Positions 1 to 6,567 are shown, numbered from the stretch's first letter. The stretch is DNA of 9,321 nucleotides from Phycisphaeraceae bacterium (GCA_029260695.1 JAJDCT010000224.1:1-9321), one strand, 5' to 3'. Notes: generated by a model not told the origin, from the sequence alone. Program-made: numbers and translations.

Positions 1-1001
1 GCGCCGATACGCTCCGCCAGCGGTTCGATCTCGCCACGGGAACCATGCTCTTTTACGAACCTCAACAGGTTTTCTTTATGCGGGATCGTCACGCTCGCCC
101 CGCCGAAATGCAGCGACGGTTCACCGAGCCAGGTCGACACCGTCGCCTTGAAGTGCTCATACTCCGGCGGGATCGGCATCGGCAGGTACACGCCATTCAT
201 CCGTGCCGCATCGAACCCGGCATTGTGAACCGGCGGGCTCATCGAATGTCCTACGGGGAACCCGATTACACCGAACACCCGGGTCTCGGCGTCGAGCGCG
301 TCCCAGCGGTAAAGCCCCTTGATCTCACTGAGCGTCGGCTGCCCCGGCGCGGTGGCGTCCTCTTCATCAATCGCGGCAAACGTCAGCAGCGCCCCAAACT
401 TCTTCGCCAGCACCCTCGACGCCAGCCCGTTCTCTCCCATGCAGAGCGCGATCGTCGGCTTGAGCTGCTGACCGATCAACTCAAACGCCTCGAGGTTGTC
501 ACGCAACGAACGCGCATGCCAGGCCACCTTGACCACCCTGCAAAGCGGGGCGTCGGCCATGTCCTTGACCTTCCGCAACAGATCACTGGGCCGGCCGTCA
601 AAGTCGTGGCTCGAAAGGATCAGCCCGGTATCGGTCTGCCTGGGCCGATTCGGGTCATCGACTACCAGCGAGATCTTCTGACGCAGGTTCGCTGACTTCT
701 GATAGGCGAGTAGTTCCAGGTCGATGTACGCCGGCTTGCGCGGACCGACCCCGGCGTGCTCGAGCAGGCTCAGGCGGGTCTGCTCATCCCCGTCATACGC
801 CCCGCCCTCCCACGTCGGCCGACAGGTGATGATGCAAGGCAACGCCGACCGCTGAACCAGTTCGGTCACCGCCGCGGGGTCGTCGGTAAAGGTATCGATC
901 CGAAATTCCACCAGGTCCGCGCCAAGCTCCGCGGCGCGGGTGCTGTCGGCCAGGGCTTGTTCCAGATTGTGAACGGTAATCGGCGCGGTCAGCAAAGTCA
1001 T
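1..1001 (-). CDS. aroDE: Bifunctional 3-dehydroquinate dehydratase / shikimate dehydrogenase, C-terminal part cut by the window
   Basis: This enzyme catalyses steps 3 and 4 of the shikimate pathway in the cytoplasm: 3-dehydroquinate to 3-dehydroshikimate, then NADPH-dependent reduction to shikimate. The minus strand reads open from an ATG at 1001 to the left edge (333 codons). Residues 1-225 form a type I dehydroquinase: VEFRID at 31-36, SSHDF with the catalytic His132, and VVKVA with the Schiff-base Lys158. The late MGENGLASR (188-196) and APGQ (218-221) loops are also present. Shikimate dehydrogenase begins near 241 with GVIGFPVGHSMSP (244-256) and has SVTIPHK with the catalytic Lys309. The NADP-binding half lies outside the window. 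An in-frame TGA upstream and no other ATG, GTG or TTG between fix the start. No clear Shine-Dalgarno sequence is seen. The fused order matches that of plants, chlamydiae and planctomycetes. Identity is very secure; only the C terminus is unseen. Confidence 0.95.
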   Translation of the reverse strand, partial: MTLLTAPITVHNLEQALADSTRAAELGADLVEFRIDTFTDDPAAVTELVQRSALPCIITCRPTWEGGAYDGDEQTRLSLLEHAGVGPRKPAYIDLELLAYQKSANLRQKISLVVDDPNRPRQTDTGLILSSHDFDGRPSDLLRKVKDMADAPLCRVVKVAWHARSLRDNLEAFELIGQQLKPTIALCMGENGLASRVLAKKFGALLTFAAIDEEDATAPGQPTLSEIKGLYRWDALDAETRVFGVIGFPVGHSMSPPVHNAGFDAARMNGVYLPMPIPPEYEHFKATVSTWLGEPSLHFGGASVTIPHKENLLRFVKEHGSRGEIEPLAERIG

Positions 1002-1099
1002 CGGCCGTAAGGTACCGGCGGGACCGGCAGCGGGCCAACCGCAGAGTCGTCACCCGGGTACTAAATTGACCGAGTGATGCTGCAAAGACATGTATAAGA

Positions 1100-1167
1100 G
1101 AAGGCGCGCGGCTCGGCCGGGTTGCCGGGGGAAGGCATGATCTTGCCCGACCGAGCCCGCCGCCTTC
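1100..1167 (-). terminator. Long hairpin after the two-unit DUF1330-like gene, probable terminator
   Basis: Two 22-base arms (1100-1121 and 1146-1167) match at 18 of 22 positions around a 24-base loop. On the minus strand the hairpin begins 11 bases after the stop codon at 1179-1181 and is followed by TCTTAT, a short U-rich run. This fits a terminator between that gene and aroDE, though the U tract is poor. The symmetry could also serve as a processing or mRNA-stability hairpin. Confidence 0.5.
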
Positions 1168-1178
1168 AATCAAGGGGG

Positions 1179-1949
1179 TTACTGCTTGAAGATAAACTTC
1201 GATTCGACCGCATAGAGCCGGTCCGCAGCCAGGGCTCGGTGATACCCCACGGCCTTGAACTCTTCGGAGTCGAACCACGCCTGCTTCACCGAGGTGTTAG
1301 GCCACTCGATAAAGCCAACCGTATCGGGCAGGAAGTGGTAGCCCTTCGGTGAGCCGACGATGTTGAACTTCACTGGAAACACAACGCCGTGGCTGGCGAG
1401 CCAGGGCCCGGCGACCTCGAAGTACTGCTGGAGGTGCTGGCCGTTGTGCCGGTTGATCCAGCCACCGAAAAACTCGTAGGTCCTGTCTTCACGGATGGTC
1501 GTCGTCGTGGTGTCGGCGACGTTGAGATAGATCATCTTGGCCGAGTCCAACATGCTGTCTCGGATGGCACGGAGCTTAATAAACTCAGGATCCGCGTCGA
1601 ACCGCTCCTTCACTTCCATGCTGGGCCACTCGAAGAAGCCCCACATGGCGGCATCGTCTTCGCCGAGCTCGACCCGTGTGACGGCAAACAGGCCAAGCGG
1701 CTTCATCCCGTAGGACATCGCAAGCGGCATCACCTTGCTGAAATACTCTTCATTGAGCCGGGTTTCCATCCCCGGGGTGATCTTGATAAACGCCGCCTCG
1801 ATGAGCTTGCCCTGCTCAAACGTGATCTGCGTCTGTGTGACCTCGGGCTGGGTCGATGCGTGTTCAGTGCCCTGGGCCATAACGGCCTGGCTCAGGGTGA
1901 CGACCAGGAGGCAGGCGAGCTGCGGGAGGTTGAAAGACTTCATCTGCAT
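1179..1949 (-). CDS. Secreted protein with two tandem DUF1330-like dimeric alpha/beta-barrel units
   Basis: The 256-residue product has a signal peptide at residues 1-25 (MQMK basic start, hydrophobic LACLLVVTLS, likely cut after AVMA), so it is probably periplasmic. Two similar units follow, about 50-143 and 157-252. Both carry the pattern GF-x-EWP-xxx-VK, then an acidic/aromatic stretch, EF and R-xxxx-D: WGFFEWPSMEVK at 103-114 and VGFIEWPNTSVK at 211-222. This resembles DUF1330 in the dimeric alpha/beta-barrel (ABM) superfamily, whose members usually have one such unit and dimerise. Here the two units could form the barrel within one chain. No catalytic residue can be assigned and no substrate is known. 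An upstream ATG at 2039 is possible, but the one at 1949 has AGGA nine bases before it and gives a clean signal peptide. The gene lies downstream of the Cys-tail peptide gene and its terminator, so it may have its own promoter. The domain call is from motif resemblance only. Confidence 0.72.
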   Translation of the reverse strand: MQMKSFNLPQLACLLVVTLSQAVMAQGTEHASTQPEVTQTQITFEQGKLIEAAFIKITPGMETRLNEEYFSKVMPLAMSYGMKPLGLFAVTRVELGEDDAAMWGFFEWPSMEVKERFDADPEFIKLRAIRDSMLDSAKMIYLNVADTTTTTIREDRTYEFFGGWINRHNGQHLQQYFEVAGPWLASHGVVFPVKFNIVGSPKGYHFLPDTVGFIEWPNTSVKQAWFDSEEFKAVGYHRALAADRLYAVESKFIFKQ

Positions 1950-2019
1950 AACAGGTTTTCCTATACGTTCGTGGGGTGTCAGAAATAAAAAATAAAACGG
2001 GTACGGTTTTAGCAGGCGC

Positions 2020-2040
2020 GTTGATCTGCTTGAGATCAAC
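2020..2040. promoter_or_regulatory. Perfect 8+8 palindrome, possible operator
   Basis: GTTGATCT and AGATCAAC are exact inverted copies separated by five bases. The site is about 70 bases upstream of the chosen start of the two-unit DUF1330-like gene (1949). Further hairpin-forming sequence is nearby: CCCGC/GCGGG at 2045-2061, and the TAAAAC/GTTTTA arms next to an AT-rich run around 1990-2012. The size and symmetry suit a dimeric helix-turn-helix regulator such as the MarR protein encoded upstream. An RNA leader hairpin is the alternative. No clear -35/-10 pair was identified. Confidence 0.4.
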
Positions 2041-2080
2041 CACGCCCGCTGCTGAGGCGGGTCAGACCAAGGCTATGGTC

Positions 2081-2124
2081 AAAAAAAGGCCCCCTCCGAA
2101 CACGCCCGGTGCCCGGCGGGGGCC
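2081..2124 (-). terminator. Intrinsic terminator of the Cys-tail peptide gene
   Basis: On the minus strand, GGCCCCC (2124-2118) pairs with GGGGGCC (2094-2088) and is followed directly by seven T residues (2087-2081). It begins 13 bases after the stop of the peptide gene. The stem is pure G-C, with further C/G pairing possible inside the loop. It should end most transcripts before the two-unit DUF1330-like gene. Confidence 0.85.
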
Positions 2125-2137
2125 GGGAGGCAAGCGG

Positions 2138-2332
2138 TTACTCCTCGCAGGTACAGCCGCCATCGGGCTTGGGCTTGCTGTCGGAGCCCGAATCGTCGGC
2201 AACGGTCACGTCGGCTGTCCCGGCGAACAGGGCCTGCGTAGCGCTACCCACGCCTAGGGCTCCAGCCAGAGCCAGGCCGCTCACAGCGGCGAACGTGGCG
2301 ACCCGGCTTCGGTGGGATCGGGGTGTCTTCAT
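2138..2332 (-). CDS. Small secreted peptide with C-terminal Cys-x-Cys
   Basis: The 64-residue product is not recognised. It has a basic start (KTPRSHRSR, 2-10), a hydrophobic Ala/Gly/Leu stretch (11-29) and a plausible signal peptidase site after TQA (34) or TADVTVA-proximal A40. That would leave a mature acidic peptide of roughly 24-30 residues rich in Asp, Ser, Lys and Pro, ending GGCTCEE with Cys60 and Cys62. Translation looks real: AAGGA lies eight bases before the ATG and an intrinsic terminator follows the stop. The Arg residues near the start are not adjacent, so it is not a standard Tat signal, and there is no lipobox. The Cys-x-Cys could bind metal, form disulfides or tether the peptide; this is inference. 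The gene lies between a MarR regulator and a secreted DUF1330-like protein, all on one strand. Confidence 0.68.
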   Translation of the reverse strand: MKTPRSHRSRVATFAAVSGLALAGALGVGSATQALFAGTADVTVADDSGSDSKPKPDGGCTCEE

Positions 2333-2391
2333 AGGGAGAATCCTTTGAGAAAGAGGGCACGGAGGGCGTGTCCGGGCACACGACCGGATAC

Positions 2392-2424
2392 GTTGATATA
2401 CACAACAATGGTATAGTCAACTAT
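2392..2424. promoter_or_regulatory. AT-rich control region with two inverted repeats before the Cys-tail peptide gene
   Basis: Two symmetric sites lie 60-92 bases upstream of the peptide start (2332). One is GTTG..CAAC at 2392-2406 and the other is the perfect ATAGT-CA-ACTAT at 2413-2424. On the minus strand the second contains TTGACT, a good -35-like hexamer. A TATATC follows, but with only 14 bases of spacing, so the exact promoter is uncertain. The surroundings (about 2395-2470) are clearly more AT-rich than neighbouring coding DNA. MarR-family proteins typically bind 10-18-base palindromes overlapping promoters, and the marR gene is the next gene upstream. Confidence 0.45.
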
Positions 2425-2604
2425 TATTTCGTCAATTTCATGTCGGGGGATGAAAAATCCGCCGCAATTTGACGCCTGCATGCGCAAACCCTGCTTAAAT
2501 CATGCGATACAGATATTTTAGGCCAAGAATAGGTCCAAAGTGTACGCGCACTGATTTCGGCCAGGAAATTGACTCCGAGGTGATTCGCAAGTGCCTGAAG
2601 GTGG

Positions 2605-3078
2605 TTACCGACGGCGTGCGGGCTTGGGCATATCACTCGCATCCAGAGCCGCCAAGGCTTCGCTGAGTTTACGGAACGACCGCAGCAGGGACCGCATCTC
2701 CGTATCGGATAAGGACTTTTTGATCGTGTCCCGGATCAGCTCGGCGTGTGGGTCCGAGTCGGTGGCGAGCGCACGCCCGGCGGCGGTTGGGATCAGGGCC
2801 ACGCGGGTCCGGTTGTCGTCGTCGGCCTTGCGCTCGATCAGGCCCCGCTCCTCGAACTGCCGGATCATCCGTGAGAGGTTGGACGCATCGACCCCCATCA
2901 TGCGCGCGATCTTAGACGGAGACGTCTGGCCGTGCGTCAAGTGGTATAGGAAGTCGGATTGGCTGGGGGTGAGGTCCAACGGCTCAAGCAATCGGGCCGA
3001 ACACGCACTGATCTCCCGACTCAACAGACGGATCTTGCAGGCGATCGAGTCGGCGTCTTTAAGGGAGGTGCGTGCCAT
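2605..3078 (-). CDS. MarR-family winged-helix transcriptional regulator
   Basis: The 157-residue length is typical of the family. An N-terminal dimerisation helix is followed by PSQSDFLYHL (38-47), then a helix-turn-helix at about 53-75 (SPSKIARMMGVDASNLSRMI) and the wing ERKADDDNRTRVALIPT (82-98) with the characteristic Asp/Arg pair. A C-terminal dimerisation helix spans about 112-146. Such dimeric proteins usually repress nearby genes and release DNA on binding a phenolic ligand or on cysteine oxidation. Cys14 and Cys26 are present, but oxidation sensing cannot be asserted. The ATG at 3078 lacks an obvious Shine-Dalgarno sequence. Downstream on the same strand are the Cys-tail peptide and the two-unit DUF1330-like genes, the likeliest local targets. 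The family call is secure; the ligand and the specific subfamily are unknown. Confidence 0.92.
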   Translation of the reverse strand: MARTSLKDADSIACKIRLLSREISACSARLLEPLDLTPSQSDFLYHLTHGQTSPSKIARMMGVDASNLSRMIRQFEERGLIERKADDDNRTRVALIPTAAGRALATDSDPHAELIRDTIKKSLSDTEMRSLLRSFRKLSEALAALDASDMPKPARRR

Positions 3079-3646
3079 GATCGGTGGTTCGTTGGTAGCT
3101 GGAAATCACGGGCCTTATAACCGACCCCGACTCTAGCAGCCTTACGCCTACCGATCCAGAACGACCGCGATTAAGGCGCCTATTTACACCCGATACGCCC
3201 TGGGTGTGGGATCAGAAGCACGACACGGGAACCGCGGGGTATTTTTAGCCGACACAACCGCAAACGTCACGCCGGACACGCAGGGCACGCTGGGCATAAA
3301 CCGCGGACTCAGCCACCCTCCCAGACAAGGCAGACAGAAGCTGCTTGTGACGGAGCCTGGCGACCAGTGACTTAGCACGCTGTCGACGGCTAACGGGAGT
3401 CGGTGAGAGGCCGGGGGCACCTAAGATGCCGGGGGCAACGGGTTGTCGGACGGGGATACTCATAGCTCTAATCAATCCGGTTAATAAATTCAGGGGGACT
3501 TGGGTCTAACACTCACGGAGCGGGGATTGTTCCTACGCCTGGGCAGATCGCCCGGTTCGCCGACTCGTCCGTAGCTCGGTAAGCTGTCGGCCCAAAGACA
3601 CATGGGGGACGTCAACACCCCGTTAAACCCGAAGAGAAACCGACCC
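3079..3646. other. 568-base intergenic stretch between divergent marR and DUF1015 genes
   Basis: No convincing gene was found here. It must hold the promoters of both flanking genes. A TATAAG lies upstream of marR on the minus strand without a clear -35 partner. A small AT-rich island at about 3465-3492 stands out from GC-rich surroundings. Short symmetric elements include ACACCC/GGGTGT (3186-3207) and a 10-base direct repeat GCCGGGGGCA at 3410 and 3428. Arg-rich minus-strand open frames in 3184-3475 look like chance products of base composition. A structured RNA cannot be ruled out, but no tRNA-like or other known fold was recognised. Confidence 0.5.
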
Positions 3647-4972
3647 ATGCCCGATCTGCAACCCATCCCGGCGGTCACTTTTTCCACCCAAGCCGGCAAC
3701 GACCTCTCCGACCGGATTGCGCCGCCTTACGACGTCCTCGATCATGCTTCTAAAGGCCGACTGGTCGCAGCGAGCCCGAATAACATCAGTGTCATCGACC
3801 TGCCGCACCTCCCGGCCAAAACCGTCGGGCCCGACGAAGCCTACACCGGTGCGGGCGAGACCTACCGCCGGTGGCTTGAGGACGGCATCCTGGAACACCG
3901 AGATGCACCCGCCTTCTTCGTCTACCAGCAGACCTACACCGTCGCCGGCCAAACATTCAAACGCCGGGGCCTGATCGGCAACGTCAAGGTCCAGCCCTTC
4001 GGCCCATCCCCCGACGGCAAAGGCGGCATCCACCCACACGAACAGACCTTCAGCGCCGCCAAAGAAGACCGCCTCAAACTTATGCGCGCCACCCAGGCCC
4101 AGCTCTCCCCGATCTTTGGGCTCTACTCAGACCCCGACATGACTATCGGGAACCTCCTCGCCGCTGTGATCGATTCCGACGAACCCACCTACATCGGCAG
4201 GACCTCAGACGACGGCGTCCTGCACGAAACCTGGGCCGTCGATGACGCCCCGCGCGTCGCCGGGTTACAAAACGCGATTCAAAACAAAGACCTCTTCATC
4301 GCCGACGGCCACCACCGCTACAACACCGCCCTGAACCACTTCAACGAGCTTAACGAGCAAGGCACGCCCGTCGGCAACGCCGCCTACTGCCTGTTCGTCC
4401 TCATCTCCATGCAAGACCCCGGCATGATCGTATTGCCGACGCACCGTGTCCTTGGAAACATGCCCAACTTCAGCCTCGACGCTTTCAAGAAAGCATCTCA
4501 GGGCAAACTCGAAATCACCGCGATTCCTGGCACCGACCCGGCGCAGCTCGAACAGGCCCTCGCCGACTGCGATCACCCCCACGCGGTCGGGCTGTACGAC
4601 CCATCCAACCCCGACGCCCCCCTCGCCATAGCCACAACCATTGAAGAAGACCCGCTCTTAACCACCCACGGCAACCAGTCCGTCGCCTGGCGGCAACTCG
4701 ACGTCGCCATCGTCCAGCACCTGATCGTCGAACAGCTCTGCCAACCCAACTTCTGCAAGCCCGATGAAGCCGTCACCTGGAAATTCCCCCACGAGATCAG
4801 CCAGCTCAAAGAGCTCGCCGATACCCATGATTACCAGCTCGGATTGGTCCTGCGTGCCACGCCGCTAGAGTCCGTCCGCCTGGTCAGCGAGGCCGGCGAA
4901 CTGATGCCTCAGAAGAGCACTTTCTTCTACCCCAAGCTCGCAACCGGGCTTGTGGTGAACCCGCTGGACTAA
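3647..4972 (+). CDS. DUF1015 family protein
   Basis: The 441-residue product matches DUF1015 along its full length. It has DRIAPPYDV near the N terminus (22-30), IHPHEQTF (128-135), KEDRLKLMRATQAQLSPIFG (139-158), the hallmark IADGHHRYNTAL (218-229) and the closing MPQKSTFFYPKLATGL (420-435). No signal peptide or membrane segment is present, so it is cytoplasmic. Its biochemical role is not established. The GHHR element resembles the nucleotide-binding GxHR-type motif of the ParB/sulfiredoxin fold, but that is an inference. The frame extends back to an ATG at 3602, but family members start just before the IKPF/LQPI-type segment, so the ATG at 3647 is preferred, with a weak AGAG ahead of it. 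The methyltransferase gene follows after 65 bases and may be co-transcribed. Confidence 0.9.
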   Translation: MPDLQPIPAVTFSTQAGNDLSDRIAPPYDVLDHASKGRLVAASPNNISVIDLPHLPAKTVGPDEAYTGAGETYRRWLEDGILEHRDAPAFFVYQQTYTVAGQTFKRRGLIGNVKVQPFGPSPDGKGGIHPHEQTFSAAKEDRLKLMRATQAQLSPIFGLYSDPDMTIGNLLAAVIDSDEPTYIGRTSDDGVLHETWAVDDAPRVAGLQNAIQNKDLFIADGHHRYNTALNHFNELNEQGTPVGNAAYCLFVLISMQDPGMIVLPTHRVLGNMPNFSLDAFKKASQGKLEITAIPGTDPAQLEQALADCDHPHAVGLYDPSNPDAPLAIATTIEEDPLLTTHGNQSVAWRQLDVAIVQHLIVEQLCQPNFCKPDEAVTWKFPHEISQLKELADTHDYQLGLVLRATPLESVRLVSEAGELMPQKSTFFYPKLATGLVVNPLD

Positions 4973-5037
4973 TCGCACGGCGGCCACACGCTTAAGGGCT
5001 TGTCACAACCGGCAGATAACCGGATCATGGGGATGTC

Positions 5038-5727
5038 ATGCCCGATAGATCACCCGAAGACGAACTAGCGCAGACCCGCACCGGCTACGACCGCTGGGCC
5101 CCGGTTTACGACTGCGATGGGAACCCGCTGCAAGCGCTCGAACAACCGCGCGTGCGGGCACTGGTCGGCGAGGTGCGCGGGCAACGTGTCCTGGATATAG
5201 GCTGTGGCACCGGGCGCCACGCCTTGTGGCTAGCTAACGAAGGTGCCGACGTGACCGCGGTGGACTTCTCGCAAGGCATGCTCGACGAAGCGAGCACCAA
5301 GCCCGGCGCAGATAAGGTGAGTTGGCACACACACGACCTGCACGAACCGCTGCCATTTGAAGATCACGCATTCGACAAAGTCGTCAGCGGCCTGGTCCTT
5401 GAACACATCCGCGACCTGCCGTTATTTTTCAGGCAAGCGCGACGCGTGCTTGTTCCCAACGGCCAACTGGTCGTCTCGGCGATGCACCCCGCCATGTTCC
5501 TGCGCGGATCACAAGCCCGTTTCACCGACCCCGACTCAGGCGACATCGTTTCCCCCGGCAGCCTCCCCCACAGCATCAGCGACTTCCTCAACGCCGCGAT
5601 GTCCGCCAACCTGAAGCTCAACCACATCAGCGAACACCAGCCCGACGAAGCCTTCGCCAAACACTACCCCCGCGCCGAAAAATACATCGGCTGGCCGATG
5701 CTGGTGGTGATGGGGTTTAATGCCTGA
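5038..5727 (+). CDS. Class I SAM-dependent methyltransferase (Methyltransf_11 type)
   Basis: The 229-residue protein has the Rossmann-like methyltransferase core. It shows YDRWAPVYD at 17-25, motif I VLDIGCGTGRHA (51-62) and the acidic end of strand 2, VTAVDFS with Asp76. LPFEDHAFDKVVSGLVLEHI (105-124) follows, then RVLVPNGQLVVSAMHP (136-151). It should transfer a methyl group from S-adenosylmethionine. The substrate cannot be told, because this subfamily covers small metabolites, quinones and others. GGGG lies upstream of the ATG at 5038 at workable spacing. It follows the DUF1015 gene in the same direction and converges on the cytochrome c'-like gene. No strong terminator is visible in the 64 bases between them. 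The class is certain; the specific function is unknown. Confidence 0.9.
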   Translation: MPDRSPEDELAQTRTGYDRWAPVYDCDGNPLQALEQPRVRALVGEVRGQRVLDIGCGTGRHALWLANEGADVTAVDFSQGMLDEASTKPGADKVSWHTHDLHEPLPFEDHAFDKVVSGLVLEHIRDLPLFFRQARRVLVPNGQLVVSAMHPAMFLRGSQARFTDPDSGDIVSPGSLPHSISDFLNAAMSANLKLNHISEHQPDEAFAKHYPRAEKYIGWPMLVVMGFNA

Positions 5728-5791
5728 TTCAGACGACCTGGTTAGTTACTTTATCAAAACCCGCCACAAAACCAATCACCACCAACACCCT

Positions 5792-6358
5792 CTAATCATG
5801 CCCGTGGCCAGCCGGCTCATCCAAACGGAACCCGGGGAAGTTGTTGGGGGCGTGGGTGGTGTGGCACTGCACACATGAGTTCATCATCTGCCCGTAATAG
5901 AACACGCTCAGTTCCGGGTCGCGTTGGTGGGTGGCGTCCGCTAGTTTGTCAGCCTGCTTGTGGAACCGGACATCCATGTCAATAAAACCTTGAGACAGCT
6001 TGGCGTGTAACTCGTGGGCCTGCTCTTGAGTCAGAGCCTGTTTAAAGATGAAGCTGTCACGCATCTGGGCAGCGGTCGCGGAGGCGGACTCCCATCGGCC
6101 CTGAACGATGTCAGAGCCAAGCGTACCCATCGCGCGGTCGAGGCTGATCATCTCCTGACGCAGCAGCGCGCGTAGGTCTGCCGACAGCGTCACGGCCGAA
6201 TCCACGGTTCCCCTGGAGACCTCGGTCGTGCCTGCCCCCCCTGCTACTGTCTCCGATTGACCATGCTGCGAGTGCCCCGCATCTTCATCGGCGAGGGCAA
6301 ACACGAACGGCATCGATACCGCACAAACAACGACGACGGCGACCATTGACTTTTTCAT
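5792..6358 (-). CDS. Cytochrome c'-like periplasmic haem protein
   Basis: The 188-residue precursor has a signal peptide (MKKSM, then hydrophobic 6-20, cut near ALA at 21-23). A mostly helical domain (about 55-170) ends in the haem-attachment motif CVQCH at 162-166, the C-terminal location typical of the cytochrome c'/c556 four-helix bundle. The first helix LLRQEMISLDRAM (65-77) offers Met70 and Met77 as possible axial ligands, as in six-coordinate c556 types; this is inference. Known relatives bind NO or carry electrons in the periplasm. Odd points are His-rich ends: GHSQHG (28-33) after the signal and GHGHD (184-188) at the C terminus, possibly metal-binding. AGGAG lies ten bases before the ATG. 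It is transcribed toward the methyltransferase gene. The family call is from motif position and helix pattern. Confidence 0.82.
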   Translation of the reverse strand: MKKSMVAVVVVCAVSMPFVFALADEDAGHSQHGQSETVAGGAGTTEVSRGTVDSAVTLSADLRALLRQEMISLDRAMGTLGSDIVQGRWESASATAAQMRDSFIFKQALTQEQAHELHAKLSQGFIDMDVRFHKQADKLADATHQRDPELSVFYYGQMMNSCVQCHTTHAPNNFPGFRLDEPAGHGHD

Positions 6359-6374
6359 CAGAGTTCATCTCCTA

Positions 6375-6404
6375 ATTACATGCAACACTTGGCAAAACGC
6401 CAAG
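6375..6404 (-). promoter_or_regulatory. Candidate promoter and palindromic operator of the cytochrome c'-like gene
   Basis: A perfect inverted repeat CTTGGC-AAAAC-GCCAAG spans 6388-6404. On the minus strand it overlaps a possible -35 TTGGCG (6403-6398), which is followed by 17 bases and a -10-like TGTAAT (6380-6375). A dimeric repressor bound there would block this promoter. One caution: the predicted start site (about 6368) would trim the AGGAG at 6373-6369, so either the true promoter lies elsewhere or the transcript has a very short leader. Confidence 0.4.
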
Positions 6405-6553
6405 GCCTTACCTGTTCAGGCACATCCCATCCGGCCCCTCGCCCGGCGACAGAGCGTAGCCATCGGGAACATCATATATCCCATAACCCACTTAAGACGC
6501 CGGGGGACGGCCCGGGGACAGAGCCGCCCGCAAACCTTTTCCCCGCCTTGTCG

Positions 6554-6559
6554 TACAAT
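6554..6559 (+). promoter_or_regulatory. -10-like box just upstream of the sigma factor start
   Basis: TACAAT (5 of 6 to the consensus) ends eight bases before the ATG at 6568, so transcription would begin at about 6566. No ribosome binding site precedes the ATG. Together these suggest a leaderless or nearly leaderless mRNA. No good -35 hexamer is present 17 bases upstream, so this is tentative. Confidence 0.3.
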
Positions 6560-6567
6560 CTTTACCC

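Noticed and set aside
45..695. Plus-strand open frame of 216 codons
   Set aside because: It is antisense to the aroDE frame, which shows catalytic motifs of both enzymes. The plus-strand product is Arg-rich and has no recognisable domain.
793..1278. Minus-strand open frame of 161 codons
   Set aside because: It overlaps the real aroDE start in another frame, crosses the hairpin at 1100-1167 and runs into the end of the DUF1330-like gene.
1389..1988. Plus-strand open frame of 199 codons
   Set aside because: It is antisense to the DUF1330-like gene, whose signal peptide and internal repeat show the true coding strand.
2424..2642. Minus-strand open frame of 72 codons between marR and the peptide gene
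   Set aside because: It overlaps the marR 3' end and the AT-rich promoter region. Its base composition is unlike the coding DNA here and it has no domain.
3245..3463. Small minus-strand frame (ATG at 3463, about 72 codons)
   Set aside because: The product is very Arg/Ala-rich and resembles no family. It overlaps another equally unconvincing frame and has no good ribosome binding site. A real small gene is not fully excluded.
3545..3600. tRNA-like words (GGTTCGCCGAC, GTAGCTCGGTAAGCT)
   Set aside because: The order and spacing do not build a cloverleaf: no acceptor stem and no anticodon arm could be paired.
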